Origin: Nonomuraea soli
GTDB lineage: Bacteria > Actinomycetota > Actinomycetes > Streptosporangiales > Streptosporangiaceae
Reading direction: 5' to 3'
Length of the DNA stretch: 64,000 bases
NCBI RefSeq assembly: GCF_013761175.1
Contig: NZ_JACDUR010000003.1
Location: 62,001-126,000, forward strand
The notes under the pieces are model-generated. The model saw nothing but the letters and a program-made list of their open reading frames with translations, had not been told where the DNA came from and did not search any database. A program made the position numbers and the translations under genes. Shown one piece after another: positions 39,651 to 50,639 of this stretch; positions within the stretch are counted from its first letter, which is position 1, and each line of letters starts with the position of its first letter.

Positions 39651-40439
39651 CTAGTAGGCCCGCGCGTACCAGCGGCCCTCCGCGCTGCGGTCGAGCGTCA
39701 ACGGCACCCCGAACGTACGCGACAGGTTGTCGGCGGTCATCACGTGGTCGAGCGGCCCCTGGGCCACCACGGAACCGTGACGCAGCAGCAGGCCGTGGGT
39801 GAAGCCGGTGGGCACCTCCTCGACGTGGTGGGTGACCAGCACGAGGGTGGGCGAGCGGCGGTCCTGGGCCAGATGCGACAGGCGTCGTACGAGGTCTTCG
39901 CGTCCGCCCAGGTCGAGACCCGCGGCGGGTTCGTCGAGCAGCAGCAGCTCGGGGTCGGGCATCAGCGCGCGGGCGATCTGGACCCGCTTGCGCTCACCCT
40001 CCGACAAGGTGCCGAAACGGCGCCTGATCAGATGCGCGGCGCCCATCATGTCGATCAGCTCGACCGCACGGGTCACGTCGTTGGAGTCGTACTCCTCCGA
40101 ATACCGCCCGATGATCGCATAGGAGGCGGTCAGCACCAGGTCGATGACCTTCTCGTCCTGCGGGATGCGCTCGGCCAGAGCCGAGCTGGCCAGCCCGATC
40201 CGTGGCCGCAGGTCGAACACGTCCGTCTGGCCGATCACTTCGCCCAGGACCTCGACCTGACCCTCACTTGGATACAGCAACGTGGCCGCGACCTGCAACA
40301 ACGTGGTCTTGCCAGCGCCGTTGGGCCCGATCACCACCCATCGCTCGTCCTCGTGGACCGTCCAGTCGATGCCGCGCAGCAGGGCCGCCCCATCTCGCCG
40401 CACGGCGACGTCCTGGAGCCGCAGCACCTGACCACCCAT
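39651..40439 (-). CDS. ABC transporter ATP-binding protein
   Basis: A 262-residue ABC ATPase from the ATG at 40439 with AGAGG eight bases earlier; the open frame to 40748 is antisense to the next gene. Motifs are Walker A GPNGAGKTT, signature LSEGERKRVQIARALM, Walker B LLLLDEPAAGLD and the switch histidine LVTHHVEEV. The DERWVVIGPNG and IPQDEKVIDLVLTASY features match cytosolic single-ABC proteins of the molybdate/iron (ModF-like) type. No permease or binding protein is adjacent. The partner is therefore unknown. Confidence 0.9.
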   Translation of the reverse strand: MGGQVLRLQDVAVRRDGAALLRGIDWTVHEDERWVVIGPNGAGKTTLLQVAATLLYPSEGQVEVLGEVIGQTDVFDLRPRIGLASSALAERIPQDEKVIDLVLTASYAIIGRYSEEYDSNDVTRAVELIDMMGAAHLIRRRFGTLSEGERKRVQIARALMPDPELLLLDEPAAGLDLGGREDLVRRLSHLAQDRRSPTLVLVTHHVEEVPTGFTHGLLLRHGSVVAQGPLDHVMTADNLSRTFGVPLTLDRSAEGRWYARAY

Positions 40440-40500
40440 CCCCGGATCCTCTCTACGCCCGTAGGTCTGGGACAAACCTATCGCCGCATATCGTGGATCC

Positions 40501-41213
40501 GTGCACGCTAAAACGCCCGTATCCGCTGCGCTGGTCGCGTGGGGGAACGCCTGGCTCGCCGGACACGTGGGTCTCGACGAGGCGGTGGACCAGGTCGAGC
40601 GGGTCTCGGGACCCGCGGTGACAGGCCGGGAAGCCTCGTCCTTGCGTGGTCGTCTCGCCTCCCTGCGCATTGACGGGCTGAGCGAGTTCCGCCTGGCCCT
40701 GCCCGCGCCCGGTGACCCCCTGGGCCTCTCCGGGCCGCCCGCCTTCAACGCGGCGGCGCTCGATGCCGGCCAGGCCGTGCTCGCCGTCCTGCCGGGCGGG
40801 AACCTCGGGCTGGTGCCGGAGCCCGACCTTCGAGGATCCTCCTACGCCGGGACCCGCTTCACCGTCCATGAGGCGGGCCCCGTCCGCGCCGACCTGCCGA
40901 GTCTGGCCGAGGCCGAGCAGCAGCTGGCGGCCGTGATGCGCACCGCCACGCAGGCGTTCGACGGTGTCGACGGCCCGGTGAGCGCCCGGCCGGAGCGCCA
41001 GGGCGCCGCCGAGCTGGCGCCCGGCTATCCGGCTCGCGCCCACCGCGTGCACGCGTTGGCCGCCCGCCTGGCGGCGGTGCTGGAGGTGGCCTCGCAACGC
41101 GGGCTGTCGGCCACCCAGTTCGCCGCCCGCGACCTGGCCCTGCGCGAGCTGGACCAGGCCGTACGGCGGGCGCTGGTGGCCGCCCACCACGCCATCCTGG
41201 AACCCAACTACGG

Positions 41214-41217
<4 letters not shown>
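40501..41217 (+). CDS. hypothetical conserved actinobacterial protein
   Basis: A 238-residue protein from a GTG. It begins HAKTPVSAALVAWGNAWLAG, then GREASSLRGRLASLRIDGLSEFRLALPAPGDPLGL, FNAAALDAGQAVLAVLPGGNLGLVPE and a C-terminal helical part with AARDLALRELDQAVRRALVAAHH. No catalytic motif or membrane segment is seen. It lies divergent from the ABC ATPase and convergent with the WD40 kinase, whose stop overlaps it by four bases. I do not recognise a characterised family. Confidence 0.7.
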
Positions 41218-43754
<2,537 letters not shown>

Positions 43755-43894
43755 CTCGAATCCTCCCCGTCATGCGTCTCCCCCGACGCCGGCGTGACCA
43801 CCATAGATCAACGCTCTTTGCGAAATATTTGCCTTAGGTAATAATCACCCACAAAAGCGGGGTTTTCCAGCTACAGCAGGGGGAGATGATCATC

Positions 43895-44515
43895 GTGCGT
43901 ACCACGATGGGCGCGCTGCTCGCCGCAGCTCTGGTCGCGACTGTCACCGTGACCGCGCCGGCCAACGCCGAGACCACCGTCGTCCAGAACGACCCGTACT
44001 CTCACTTCAAGGTCAAGGTCAGCTACACCAAGGCCGTGAAGCGAGGCGGAAAGATCACTTACCGCATCCGCGCGACCAACACCGGGCCGCACTACGCCGA
44101 CTACTTCTGGATCGGCGGCAAGCTGCCCGGAGGCATCAAGGACCGCCTTTCCTGGTGGGGCCCCAAGGGCACCGAATGCGAGTGGGACGACTACGGCTTC
44201 TGGTGCTGGACGCCCGACATTCTCGAGGTCGGCGACACCGAGTGGCTCGACGTCCAGGTCACGCTGAAGAGCAACACCAAGAACAGCTACAAGGCCCAGC
44301 TCGGCATCCTCTCCTACGACGTGCCCACCGGCGCCGACGACCTGGAGGAGAGCGAGCTCAAGCGCATCGGCATCAAGGGCTGGTACTGGCTGAAGACCGC
44401 GAAGACGAAGATCGTCTGGCCGCGCCCGTCGAAGCCGTGGACCCCGCCGAGGGACACCTGGACCCCGCCGCCCGCCGCTCCCAGCAAGGGTCAGAACGAC
44501 AAGAAGGGCACCTGA
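43895..44515 (+). CDS. secreted DUF11-like protein, paralogue 1
   Basis: A 206-residue exported protein. The GTG at 43895 is chosen because GGGGGAG lies nine bases before it, as in paralogue 2; the ATG at 43886 would touch that site. Signal peptide 1-25 (MGALLAAALVATVTVTAPANA) with cleavage before ETTVV. The mature part is an immunoglobulin-like beta domain: FKVKVSYTKAVKRGGKITYR, TNTGPHYADYFWIGGKLPGG, a CEW...CW cysteine pair that could form a disulfide, and a Pro/Lys-rich tail (WTPPRDTWTPPP). Homologous to the genes at 44584 and 52393. The function is unknown; a wall-associated or sheath-type protein is possible. Confidence 0.8.
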   Translation: MRTTMGALLAAALVATVTVTAPANAETTVVQNDPYSHFKVKVSYTKAVKRGGKITYRIRATNTGPHYADYFWIGGKLPGGIKDRLSWWGPKGTECEWDDYGFWCWTPDILEVGDTEWLDVQVTLKSNTKNSYKAQLGILSYDVPTGADDLEESELKRIGIKGWYWLKTAKTKIVWPRPSKPWTPPRDTWTPPPAAPSKGQNDKKGT

Positions 44516-44524
44516 GTTTGCCCA

Positions 44525-44564
44525 TATCCCAGCAACCCCTGAAGAATCAGGGCTTTCCGGGATA
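44525..44564 (+). terminator. nested inverted repeat between the two DUF11-like genes
   Basis: Outer arms TATCCC (44525-44530) and GGGATA (44559-44564) enclose an inner hairpin CCCTGA-AGAA-TCAGGG (44537-44552). It sits between the tandem paralogues and could terminate or attenuate read-through. Confidence 0.5.
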
Positions 44565-44583
44565 CCCACGGGGAGACGACTAC

Positions 44584-45258
44584 ATGCGCAAGTCCATCGC
44601 GACATTAATCGGCGCTGCCCTGGTGGCAGCGCCGCTCACCGTCACAACGCCCGCTCAGGCCCAGGTCGCGGCCCCGGCCGCGGCCCCGGTGACGGTGGCT
44701 GCCGCACGCCCGCCGTACTCCAAGTTCAAGATCTCCTTGACGTACGACAAGAAGACCACGCGCGGCGGGAAGATCACCTACCTGCTCAAGGCCAAGAACC
44801 TCGGGCCCCACTACGCCAACTACTACTGGATCGGCGGCAGGGTGCCCAAGGGCGTCGTGAAGAGGCTCCGGTGGTGGACAGGGCCCAAGACGGCCAGCAC
44901 CCGCTGCGACTGGAAGGGCGAGTGGTTCTGGTGCTGGGGCCCGTGGGCGCTGCCGGTCGGTGAGACCGACGTCCTGCAGTTCCAGCTGACCCTCGACAAG
45001 AAGACCAGGGGACCGGCCGTGGCCAGGCTGGGCGTGCGCTCGTGGGACCTGCCCACCGGCGCGCACAACCTGCCCGAGGACGAGCTGAAGCGGCTCGGCA
45101 TGAGCGCCGACGACCACTACGACCTGGTGACCGCCAGGACGACCGTCATCTGGCCGTCGCCCGGCCGCCCGACCCCGCGCTGGGTGCCGCCGGTGACCAA
45201 GAACTGGAAGCCGCCGACACCGACCAAGACGGAAGAGAACGAGAAGAAGGGCTCCTGA
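44584..45258 (+). CDS. secreted DUF11-like protein, paralogue 2
   Basis: A 224-residue exported protein. The ATG at 44584 is preceded by GGGGAG. Signal peptide 1-25 (MRKSIATLIGAALVAAPLT, cleavage near AQA). An Ala/Pro-rich linker leads to FKISLTYDKKTTRGGKITYL, KNLGPHYANYYWIGGRVPKG, and the CDW...CWG cysteine pair, then a Pro/Lys tail ending TEENEKKGS. The GGKITY and GPHYA-x-Y signatures and the cysteine spacing are shared with the other two copies. It is in tandem with paralogue 1, so local duplication is likely. Convergent with the response regulator. Confidence 0.8.
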   Translation: MRKSIATLIGAALVAAPLTVTTPAQAQVAAPAAAPVTVAAARPPYSKFKISLTYDKKTTRGGKITYLLKAKNLGPHYANYYWIGGRVPKGVVKRLRWWTGPKTASTRCDWKGEWFWCWGPWALPVGETDVLQFQLTLDKKTRGPAVARLGVRSWDLPTGAHNLPEDELKRLGMSADDHYDLVTARTTVIWPSPGRPTPRWVPPVTKNWKPPTPTKTEENEKKGS

Positions 45259-45262
45259 CCCT

Positions 45263-45865
45263 TCAGCCCAGGCCGTGACGCACGGCGTACAGGGCCGCCT
45301 GGGTGCGGTCCTGTACGCCGAGCTTCATGAGCACGTTCGACACGTGCGTCTTGACGGTCTTCTCCGCCACCCGCAGCGCCCCGGCGATCTCCCGGTTGGA
45401 GCGGCCCGCGGCGATCAGCTTGAGCACCTCGAGCTCGCGATCCGTCAGCGGCACCGCGACCGGCGCGCCGATCATCGCCTCGGCGGCCTCCGGCGCCATC
45501 AGCACCTGCCCGCCGTGCACGGCCCGCACCGCCTGCACCAGAGCCGGCGGGTCGATGTCCTTGTACAGGAATCCCGCCGCACCCGCCCGCATCGCCGGGC
45601 CGACGTCGGCACGGTCGCTGACCGAGGTCAGGACCACGACCCGTACGGCGGAGCCCGACAACCTGCCCAGTGCCCCGAGCCCGTCGAGGCGCGGCATCTT
45701 CAGGTCGAGCAGCAGCACGTCGGGCTCCAGGCTCTCGACCAGCTCGACCGCCCGCAAACCGTCCTCCGCCTCGCCCACCACGGTGATGTCGTCCTGGAGA
45801 TCGAGGAACGTGCGCAGCCCCTGCCGCACGATCGGGTGATCGTCCGCGATGAGCACCTTGATCAC
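45263..45865 (-). CDS. LuxR-type response regulator (NarL family)
   Basis: A 200-residue two-component response regulator. The receiver domain has KVLIADDHPIVRQGLRTFLD and the phospho-acceptor in VLLLDLKMPRLDG, then VVVLTSV and AGAAGFLYKD. The C-terminal LuxR helix-turn-helix is LTDRELEVLKLIAAGRSNREIAGALRVAEKTVKTHVSNVLMKLGV. Its start overlaps the stop of the histidine kinase gene by 4 bases, so they form a pair. It sits behind the ssu sulfonate operon on the same strand with overlapping genes, and may control it (inference). Confidence 0.95.
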   Translation of the reverse strand: MIKVLIADDHPIVRQGLRTFLDLQDDITVVGEAEDGLRAVELVESLEPDVLLLDLKMPRLDGLGALGRLSGSAVRVVVLTSVSDRADVGPAMRAGAAGFLYKDIDPPALVQAVRAVHGGQVLMAPEAAEAMIGAPVAVPLTDRELEVLKLIAAGRSNREIAGALRVAEKTVKTHVSNVLMKLGVQDRTQAALYAVRHGLG

Positions 45866-46971
45866 GCCTGGACCTCCATCACGACTGTCGTCCCCCGGTG
45901 GGACGACACGGCAAGCGTGCCACCTACCGACTCGGCCCTGTCACGCATGGAGGCCAGCCCCAGGCCCCGTGAGTCGCCCTGCTCGAAGCCGGTGCCGTCG
46001 TCGGCCACCGACAACGCCAGCACCCCTCCGGCGTGGCCGAGCCGTACGGCCACGCGGGTGGCTCCCGAGTGGCGCAGCGCGTTGTGCAGCGCCTCCTGGG
46101 CCACGCGCAGCACCGCGACCTCCACGGCCGGGTCGAGATCGGGCAGCTCGGCGGCGTCGAACGAGACCTCCATCGGGTGCAGCCGGTCGAGCAGCTGGAC
46201 GTGCTTGCGCAGCGTGGTGGCCAGCCCGTGCCGGTCGAGCTCGGCCGGGCGCAGCTCGACGATCACCGCGCGCAGCTCGGAGAGCGCCTCGCCCGCCAGC
46301 TTCTGGACCCGCTCCAGCTCCACCGCCGCCCTTCCGGGGTCGGCCTCCAGCAGCGTGGCGGCGGCCTGGGCGGTCAGTCGCAGCGAGAACAGCTTCTGGG
46401 TGACGGCGTCGTGCAACTCTCGCGCCATGCGGTTGCGCTCCTCGAGCATGGCCAGCTCGCGCCCGCGTTCGTAGAGGCGGGCGTTGGTCAGCGCGATCGC
46501 GGCGTGCGCGGCGAACAGGGTGAGCAGCTCCTCGTCGGCCTGGTCGAACCCGCCGGGGCTGCGCTTGTTGGCCAGGAAGATGATGCCGAGCACCTGCTCG
46601 CCGTCCTTGATGGGCACGCCGATGAAGTCGCGCATCACCGGGTGCGCCCTGGGCCACCACTCGAAGCGGGGGTCCTTGGTCAGGTCGTCGAGCCGTACGG
46701 GCGCGCCCTCGCGCAACATCGCGCCGAGCATGCCGTGCTGGCGCGGGAGCGGGCCGATCGCGTCCCACTGCTTGTCGGTGAGGCCCTCCGCGACGAACTC
46801 GCCGAAGGAGCCGTCTTCGTCGGGCACGCCCAGCGCGGCGTAGCGGGCGTCGAGCAGCCGCTGGGCCGAGCGCACGATGACCTGCAGCACCTCGCGCACC
46901 GACAGGTGGCGGGTGACGGCCAGCACGGCCGAGCTGACCGCCTGCAGGATGGCCTCACGATCGGTTGACAC
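45862..46971 (-). CDS. GAF-domain sensor histidine kinase (HisKA_3)
   Basis: A 369-residue soluble kinase from a GTG. The GAF domain (residues 20-165: LSVREVLQVIVRSAQRLLDARYAALGV, DFIGVPIKDGEQVLGIIFLANK) would bind a small ligand, haem or sense redox. The HisKA_3 region RNRMARELHDAVTQKLFSLRL holds the phospho-acceptor histidine. The HATPase domain ends DDGTGFEQGDSRGLGLASMRDRAE. No membrane segment, so the signal is intracellular. It resembles Streptomyces and Mycobacterium DevS-like kinases in layout but with one GAF. Its start overlaps ssuD by 17 bases and its stop overlaps the response regulator. Confidence 0.93.
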   Translation of the reverse strand: MSTDREAILQAVSSAVLAVTRHLSVREVLQVIVRSAQRLLDARYAALGVPDEDGSFGEFVAEGLTDKQWDAIGPLPRQHGMLGAMLREGAPVRLDDLTKDPRFEWWPRAHPVMRDFIGVPIKDGEQVLGIIFLANKRSPGGFDQADEELLTLFAAHAAIALTNARLYERGRELAMLEERNRMARELHDAVTQKLFSLRLTAQAAATLLEADPGRAAVELERVQKLAGEALSELRAVIVELRPAELDRHGLATTLRKHVQLLDRLHPMEVSFDAAELPDLDPAVEVAVLRVAQEALHNALRHSGATRVAVRLGHAGGVLALSVADDGTGFEQGDSRGLGLASMRDRAESVGGTLAVSSHRGTTVVMEVQA

Positions 46972-48034
46972 CCTCCAACCCTACGAGCCGGGGCAGGACG
47001 AAATCGCCGACCCTCAGGGCCTCCTCCAGGTGGGGCCATCCGGACAGGATGAACTCCTCCGCGCCGGCCGCGGCGTACTGGCGGATCAGCTCGGCGACCT
47101 CGGCGTAGGAGCCCACGAGCGCGGTGCCCGCCCCTTCGCGGACCAGGCCCACGCCGGCCCACAGGCCCGGGTGGATCTCCAGGTCTCGGGCACTCCCGCC
47201 GCCGTGCAGGTCGACCATGCGCCGCTGGCCGACGGAGTCGAAGCGGGCGAAGCGCTCCTGGGCCCTGGCGATGCGCGCCGGGTCCATGCCGCTCAGCAGC
47301 CGGTCGGCCTCGGCCCAGGCCTCCTCCGAGGTGTCGCGGGCGATGACGTGCAGCCGGACCCCGAAACGCAGCGGGCGCTCGCCCGCCAGGTCGCGCAGCC
47401 GCTTGACCCGCTCGGCGATGGCCGACGGCGGCTCGCCCCACATGAGCGCCACGTCCACGCGCCTGGCCGCGACCTGCTCGGCGGCGGGAGAGGCTCCGCC
47501 GAAGTAGATCTCGGGGGCGATGGGCTCGGTCAGGCCGCCGCCTTCGAGCGTGTAGTAGTCGCCCCGGTAGTCGAACGGCTCGCCCTTGAACGCGCGCCTG
47601 AGCACGTCGAGGAACTCGTCGGTGCGGGCGTAGCGGGCGTCGTGGTCGAGGAAGTCGCCGTAGGAGCGCTGTTCCACGGGATCGCCGCCGGTGACGACGT
47701 TGAGCAGCAGCCGGTTCCCCGATATCTCCTGAAAGGCCTGGGCCTGCTGGGCCAGCAGGCTGGGCAGCGTGAACCCAGGACGGAAGGCGACCAGGAACTT
47801 CAGCCTGGACGTGTGCTGGGCCAGGGCGCTGCAGACGATCCATGGGTCGGGGCAGCCCGCGCCCACGGGGGTCAGCGCGGCCTCGAACCCGGCGTGTTCC
47901 GCCGCCCTGGCGACCTGCGCCAGGTAGGCCACGGTGGCAGGGCGGGCCGCCGGGCGGAAGGTGTCGGTCGTCGTGATGGCGGTGCGGACCTCGTGGCCGT
48001 CTCCGGTGGTGGGCAGGAACCAGTGGAAGCGCAT
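46955..48034 (-). CDS. ssuD: FMN-dependent alkanesulfonate monooxygenase (LLM class)
   Basis: A 359-residue luciferase-like monooxygenase. It uses FMNH2 and O2 to desulfonate alkanesulfonates to aldehyde and sulfite, allowing organosulfur to be used as a sulfur source. SsuD features: MRFHWFLPTTGDG, GFEAALTPVGAGCPDPWIV, FLVAFRPGFTLPSLLAQQAQAFQEIS, NRLLLNVVTGGDPVEQRSYGDFLDHDARYARTDEFLDVL, IYFGGASPAAEQVAARRVDV. It lies 9 bases after ssuB and overlaps the kinase gene by 17 bases. A flavin reductase partner is not in the window. Confidence 0.92.
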   Translation of the reverse strand: MRFHWFLPTTGDGHEVRTAITTTDTFRPAARPATVAYLAQVARAAEHAGFEAALTPVGAGCPDPWIVCSALAQHTSRLKFLVAFRPGFTLPSLLAQQAQAFQEISGNRLLLNVVTGGDPVEQRSYGDFLDHDARYARTDEFLDVLRRAFKGEPFDYRGDYYTLEGGGLTEPIAPEIYFGGASPAAEQVAARRVDVALMWGEPPSAIAERVKRLRDLAGERPLRFGVRLHVIARDTSEEAWAEADRLLSGMDPARIARAQERFARFDSVGQRRMVDLHGGGSARDLEIHPGLWAGVGLVREGAGTALVGSYAEVAELIRQYAAAGAEEFILSGWPHLEEALRVGDFVLPRLVGLEGVNRS

Positions 48035-48043
48035 GGGTGACTC

Positions 48044-48748
48044 CTAGACCGCCGCCTGCCGTACCGCCGTCGAGACGGTCTCGCGCAGGTCGGGCTGGTG
48101 GGGAAGGTCGAGGACGATGCGTCCTGGCCGCTTGGACATGACGAGGACGCGGGTGCCGAGAAACACAGCCTCATCCACGGAGTGCGTCACGAAAAGCACC
48201 GTCTTGCCGGTCTGCTGCCAGATGCGGCGCAGCTCCTCCTGGAGCCGCTCGCGGGTGAGCGCGTCGAGGGCGGCGAACGGCTCGTCCATCAGCAGGATCC
48301 CGGGGTCCGGCGCGAGCGCGCGGGCGATCGCCGCGCGCTGCTGCATGCCGCCCGACAACTCGTACGGCCGCAGCCGGGCGGCGTCGGCCAGGCCCACGAG
48401 GTCCAGCAGCTCGGCGACCCGAGCGTCGCGGCCGGGGTGGCGCCGGATCCCGAAGGCCACGTTGCGCCGCACGCTCAGCCACGGGAACAGCCGGGGCTGC
48501 TGGAAGACCATGCCGCGGTCGGGCCCCGGCCCCGCCACCGGCTCGCCGCCCACCCGCACCTCTCCCCCGGTGGGCCGGGCGAAGCCGGCCACCAGGCGGA
48601 GCAGGGTGGACTTGCCGCAGCCCGAGGGGCCCACGATGGCGACGAACTCGCCCGGCTCGATGGCGAGGTCGATGCCGTCGAGCGCGTGGACCTTGCGTCC
48701 GTAGGTGAGCGTGACGCCCTTCAGCGCGACGCTATCCGGCGAAGGCAC
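48044..48748 (-). CDS. ssuB: sulfonate/nitrate-type ABC transporter ATP-binding protein
   Basis: A 234-residue ABC ATPase of the SsuB/NrtD/TauB group. Walker A GPSGCGKSTLLRLVAGFA, signature LSGGMQQRAAIARALA, Walker B ILLMDEPFAALDALTRERLQEEL, switch LFVTHSVDEAVFLG. It powers uptake of aliphatic sulfonates with SsuC and SsuA. It overlaps the end of ssuA by 17 bases, which implies translational coupling. Confidence 0.92.
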   Translation of the reverse strand: MPSPDSVALKGVTLTYGRKVHALDGIDLAIEPGEFVAIVGPSGCGKSTLLRLVAGFARPTGGEVRVGGEPVAGPGPDRGMVFQQPRLFPWLSVRRNVAFGIRRHPGRDARVAELLDLVGLADAARLRPYELSGGMQQRAAIARALAPDPGILLMDEPFAALDALTRERLQEELRRIWQQTGKTVLFVTHSVDEAVFLGTRVLVMSKRPGRIVLDLPHQPDLRETVSTAVRQAAV

Positions 48749-49730
48749 CGGCCAGCTCCTTGACCGCCAGGGCCTGCTTGAAGACCTCCGGCGCGGGGAC
48801 GGCGTCGAGCTTCTTCTGGCCGAACAGGAACTGCGCGGCGCTGTGCAGGTTGTCGGCCAGCCCGCCGCCGAGGTACTGCGCGGCCTGCTGCTCCTTGCCG
48901 TCGAGCAGGATGAGCTGGTCGATCTGCCTGGAGGCCTCGGCGGAGTTGAGGTTGAGCTGGCGGCCCACCGCAGCAGCCGCCGCCTGCTTGTCGCCGCGCA
49001 CCAGCTTGACCGCGCGGTCCTGCTGGACGAGCCAGGTCTGCAGGGCCTTGGGATAGGCGTCGGCGAACTCGGTGCGCACCACGGCCAGGTCGGCGGTGAC
49101 CTTGCCCTTGGCGGCCAGGTCCTTGGAGGTGATCAGGGTCTTGCCGCTCTTCTGGAGCTCGCCGAGCACCGGGGTCCACACGTAGGCGGCCTCGATGTCG
49201 CCACGGGCCCACGCGGCCTGGATGTCCGGCGGCTCCAGGTCGACGATGGTCACGTCGGTCTCGGCCAGCCCGCCGTCCTGGAGGGCGGCCAGCAGGCTGT
49301 AGTGGGCGGTCGAGCTGAAGGGCGTGGCGATCTTCTTGCCCTTGAGCTCGGCGACGGTCGTGGCGGTCCTGGCGACCAGGGCCTCGTTCTCGCCGATGAC
49401 GTCGAAGATCCACGGGACCTTGTACTTGATGTTCAGGGGAGCCGACAGGCCGCGGGTGACCGGAGAGGATCCGGCCAGGCCGATGTCGATGCTCCCGGCG
49501 ACCATCGCGGTGTTGACGTCGCCGCCCGAGTCGAACTTGGTCCAGGTGATCTTGGTGTCGGGCAAGGCCTCCTCCAGCCACTTCTGGTCCTTGACGATCA
49601 GGTCGCCGTTGGGGATGAGCTGGTAGCCGATGCGGAGCTCGGCGGGGGCACCGGACGCGGTGGTCGTGGCCGCCGGGGAGGAGCAGGCGGCGAGGGTGAG
49701 CATCAGGGCTGCTACGAGGGCTTTTCTCAT
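48732..49730 (-). CDS. ssuA: ABC transporter substrate-binding lipoprotein (SsuA-like)
   Basis: A 332-residue lipoprotein: MRKALVAALMLTLAACSSPA with lipobox LAAC (Cys17). The periplasmic-binding fold of the SsuA/TauA group is seen in LRIGYQLIPNGDLIVKDQKWLEEALPDTKITWTKFDSGGDVNTAMVAGSIDIGLAGSSPVTRGLSA and GKKIATPFSSTAHYSLLAALQDGGL. It captures sulfonates and delivers them to SsuC. The permease gene precedes it by 15 bases. Confidence 0.92.
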   Translation of the reverse strand: MRKALVAALMLTLAACSSPAATTTASGAPAELRIGYQLIPNGDLIVKDQKWLEEALPDTKITWTKFDSGGDVNTAMVAGSIDIGLAGSSPVTRGLSAPLNIKYKVPWIFDVIGENEALVARTATTVAELKGKKIATPFSSTAHYSLLAALQDGGLAETDVTIVDLEPPDIQAAWARGDIEAAYVWTPVLGELQKSGKTLITSKDLAAKGKVTADLAVVRTEFADAYPKALQTWLVQQDRAVKLVRGDKQAAAAAVGRQLNLNSAEASRQIDQLILLDGKEQQAAQYLGGGLADNLHSAAQFLFGQKKLDAVPAPEVFKQALAVKELAGAFAG

Positions 49731-49745
49731 GGTGTTTCCCGGGGG

Positions 49746-50507
49746 TCAGGCCTTGCCGCGCCACGGCACGAGCAGGCGTTGGAGTCGGATCAGCAGCAGG
49801 TCGATGGCCAGCCCGGAAGCCCCGATGACGAGCAGGCCCATCACGACCACGTCGGTCTGGTTGTAGCGCTGGGCGTCGCGGATCATGCCGCCGATCCCCG
49901 GCACGCCGTTGACCGTCTCGGCCGCGACCACGGTGGTGTAGGCGACGCCGACGGCGACCCTGACGCCCACCAGCACCTCGGGCAGCGCCGAAGGCAGCAC
50001 GACGAGGAAGGGCAGACCCCAGGGCGAGACGCCGAGGGAGCGGGCGGCGTTGAGATAGTCCTCGTGCACGCCGCGCACGGCTTCCGCGGTCGCGACCGCC
50101 ACCGGGGGCATCGCGGCCACGAAGAGCAGGGCGATTTTCGGCGGCTCGTCGATGCCCAGCCAGATGATCAGCAGGCTGAAGTAGGCCAGGGGCGGCAGGG
50201 TCCTGACGAAGGTGACCAGGGGGCCGAAAACCGCGCGGAAGGCGGGGACCAGGCCGAGGGCCAGGCCCACGACGATGCCTGCCGCTATGCCGTACAGGCT
50301 GCCGAGCAGGATGCGGCCCAGGCTCACCAGCAGGTGGTCGGCGAGCGAGTAGCCGCTGTAGCCGGTGACGGAGGTCTTGAGTAACTGTTCCCAGACCGCC
50401 GCGGGGGTGGGGACGAAGACCGGCGGCCAGATCTGCGCCGCCGCCACCGCCCACCAGATGCCCAGCAGCGCCAGGACTCCGCCCAGTCGCAGTGCCACGG
50501 CCCTCAT
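49746..50507 (-). CDS. ssuC: ABC transporter permease (SsuC-like)
   Basis: A 253-residue membrane permease with about six hydrophobic segments. The EAA loop, which docks the ATPase, is present as VRGVHEDYLNAARSLGVSPWGLPFLVVLPSALPEVLVG. First gene of the ssuC-A-B-D operon. A short AT-rich region with TATATAG and TATACC lies upstream (50520-50560), a likely promoter zone divergent from the SDR gene. The gene order C-A-B-D differs from the E. coli ssuEADCB. Confidence 0.92.
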   Translation of the reverse strand: MRAVALRLGGVLALLGIWWAVAAAQIWPPVFVPTPAAVWEQLLKTSVTGYSGYSLADHLLVSLGRILLGSLYGIAAGIVVGLALGLVPAFRAVFGPLVTFVRTLPPLAYFSLLIIWLGIDEPPKIALLFVAAMPPVAVATAEAVRGVHEDYLNAARSLGVSPWGLPFLVVLPSALPEVLVGVRVAVGVAYTTVVAAETVNGVPGIGGMIRDAQRYNQTDVVVMGLLVIGASGLAIDLLLIRLQRLLVPWRGKA

Positions 50508-50583
50508 TAATCCGCCTTAACCGACTTATATAGTAGGAAAAGAAGGGTATACCGGCGGCCGGGCGCGGGCAACCCCCGTCCCA

Positions 50584-50595
50584 GGTCCTAGGACC
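50584..50595. promoter_or_regulatory. 12-base palindrome GGTCCTAGGACC
   Basis: Perfect palindrome between the divergent ssuC and SDR genes, 45 bases before the SDR start. Candidate operator; the regulator is not known. Confidence 0.35.
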
Positions 50596-50639
50596 AGCGC
50601 CCGATGTGCGCGGGCGCCGCCGTTCCTACGTTGGGGAGC

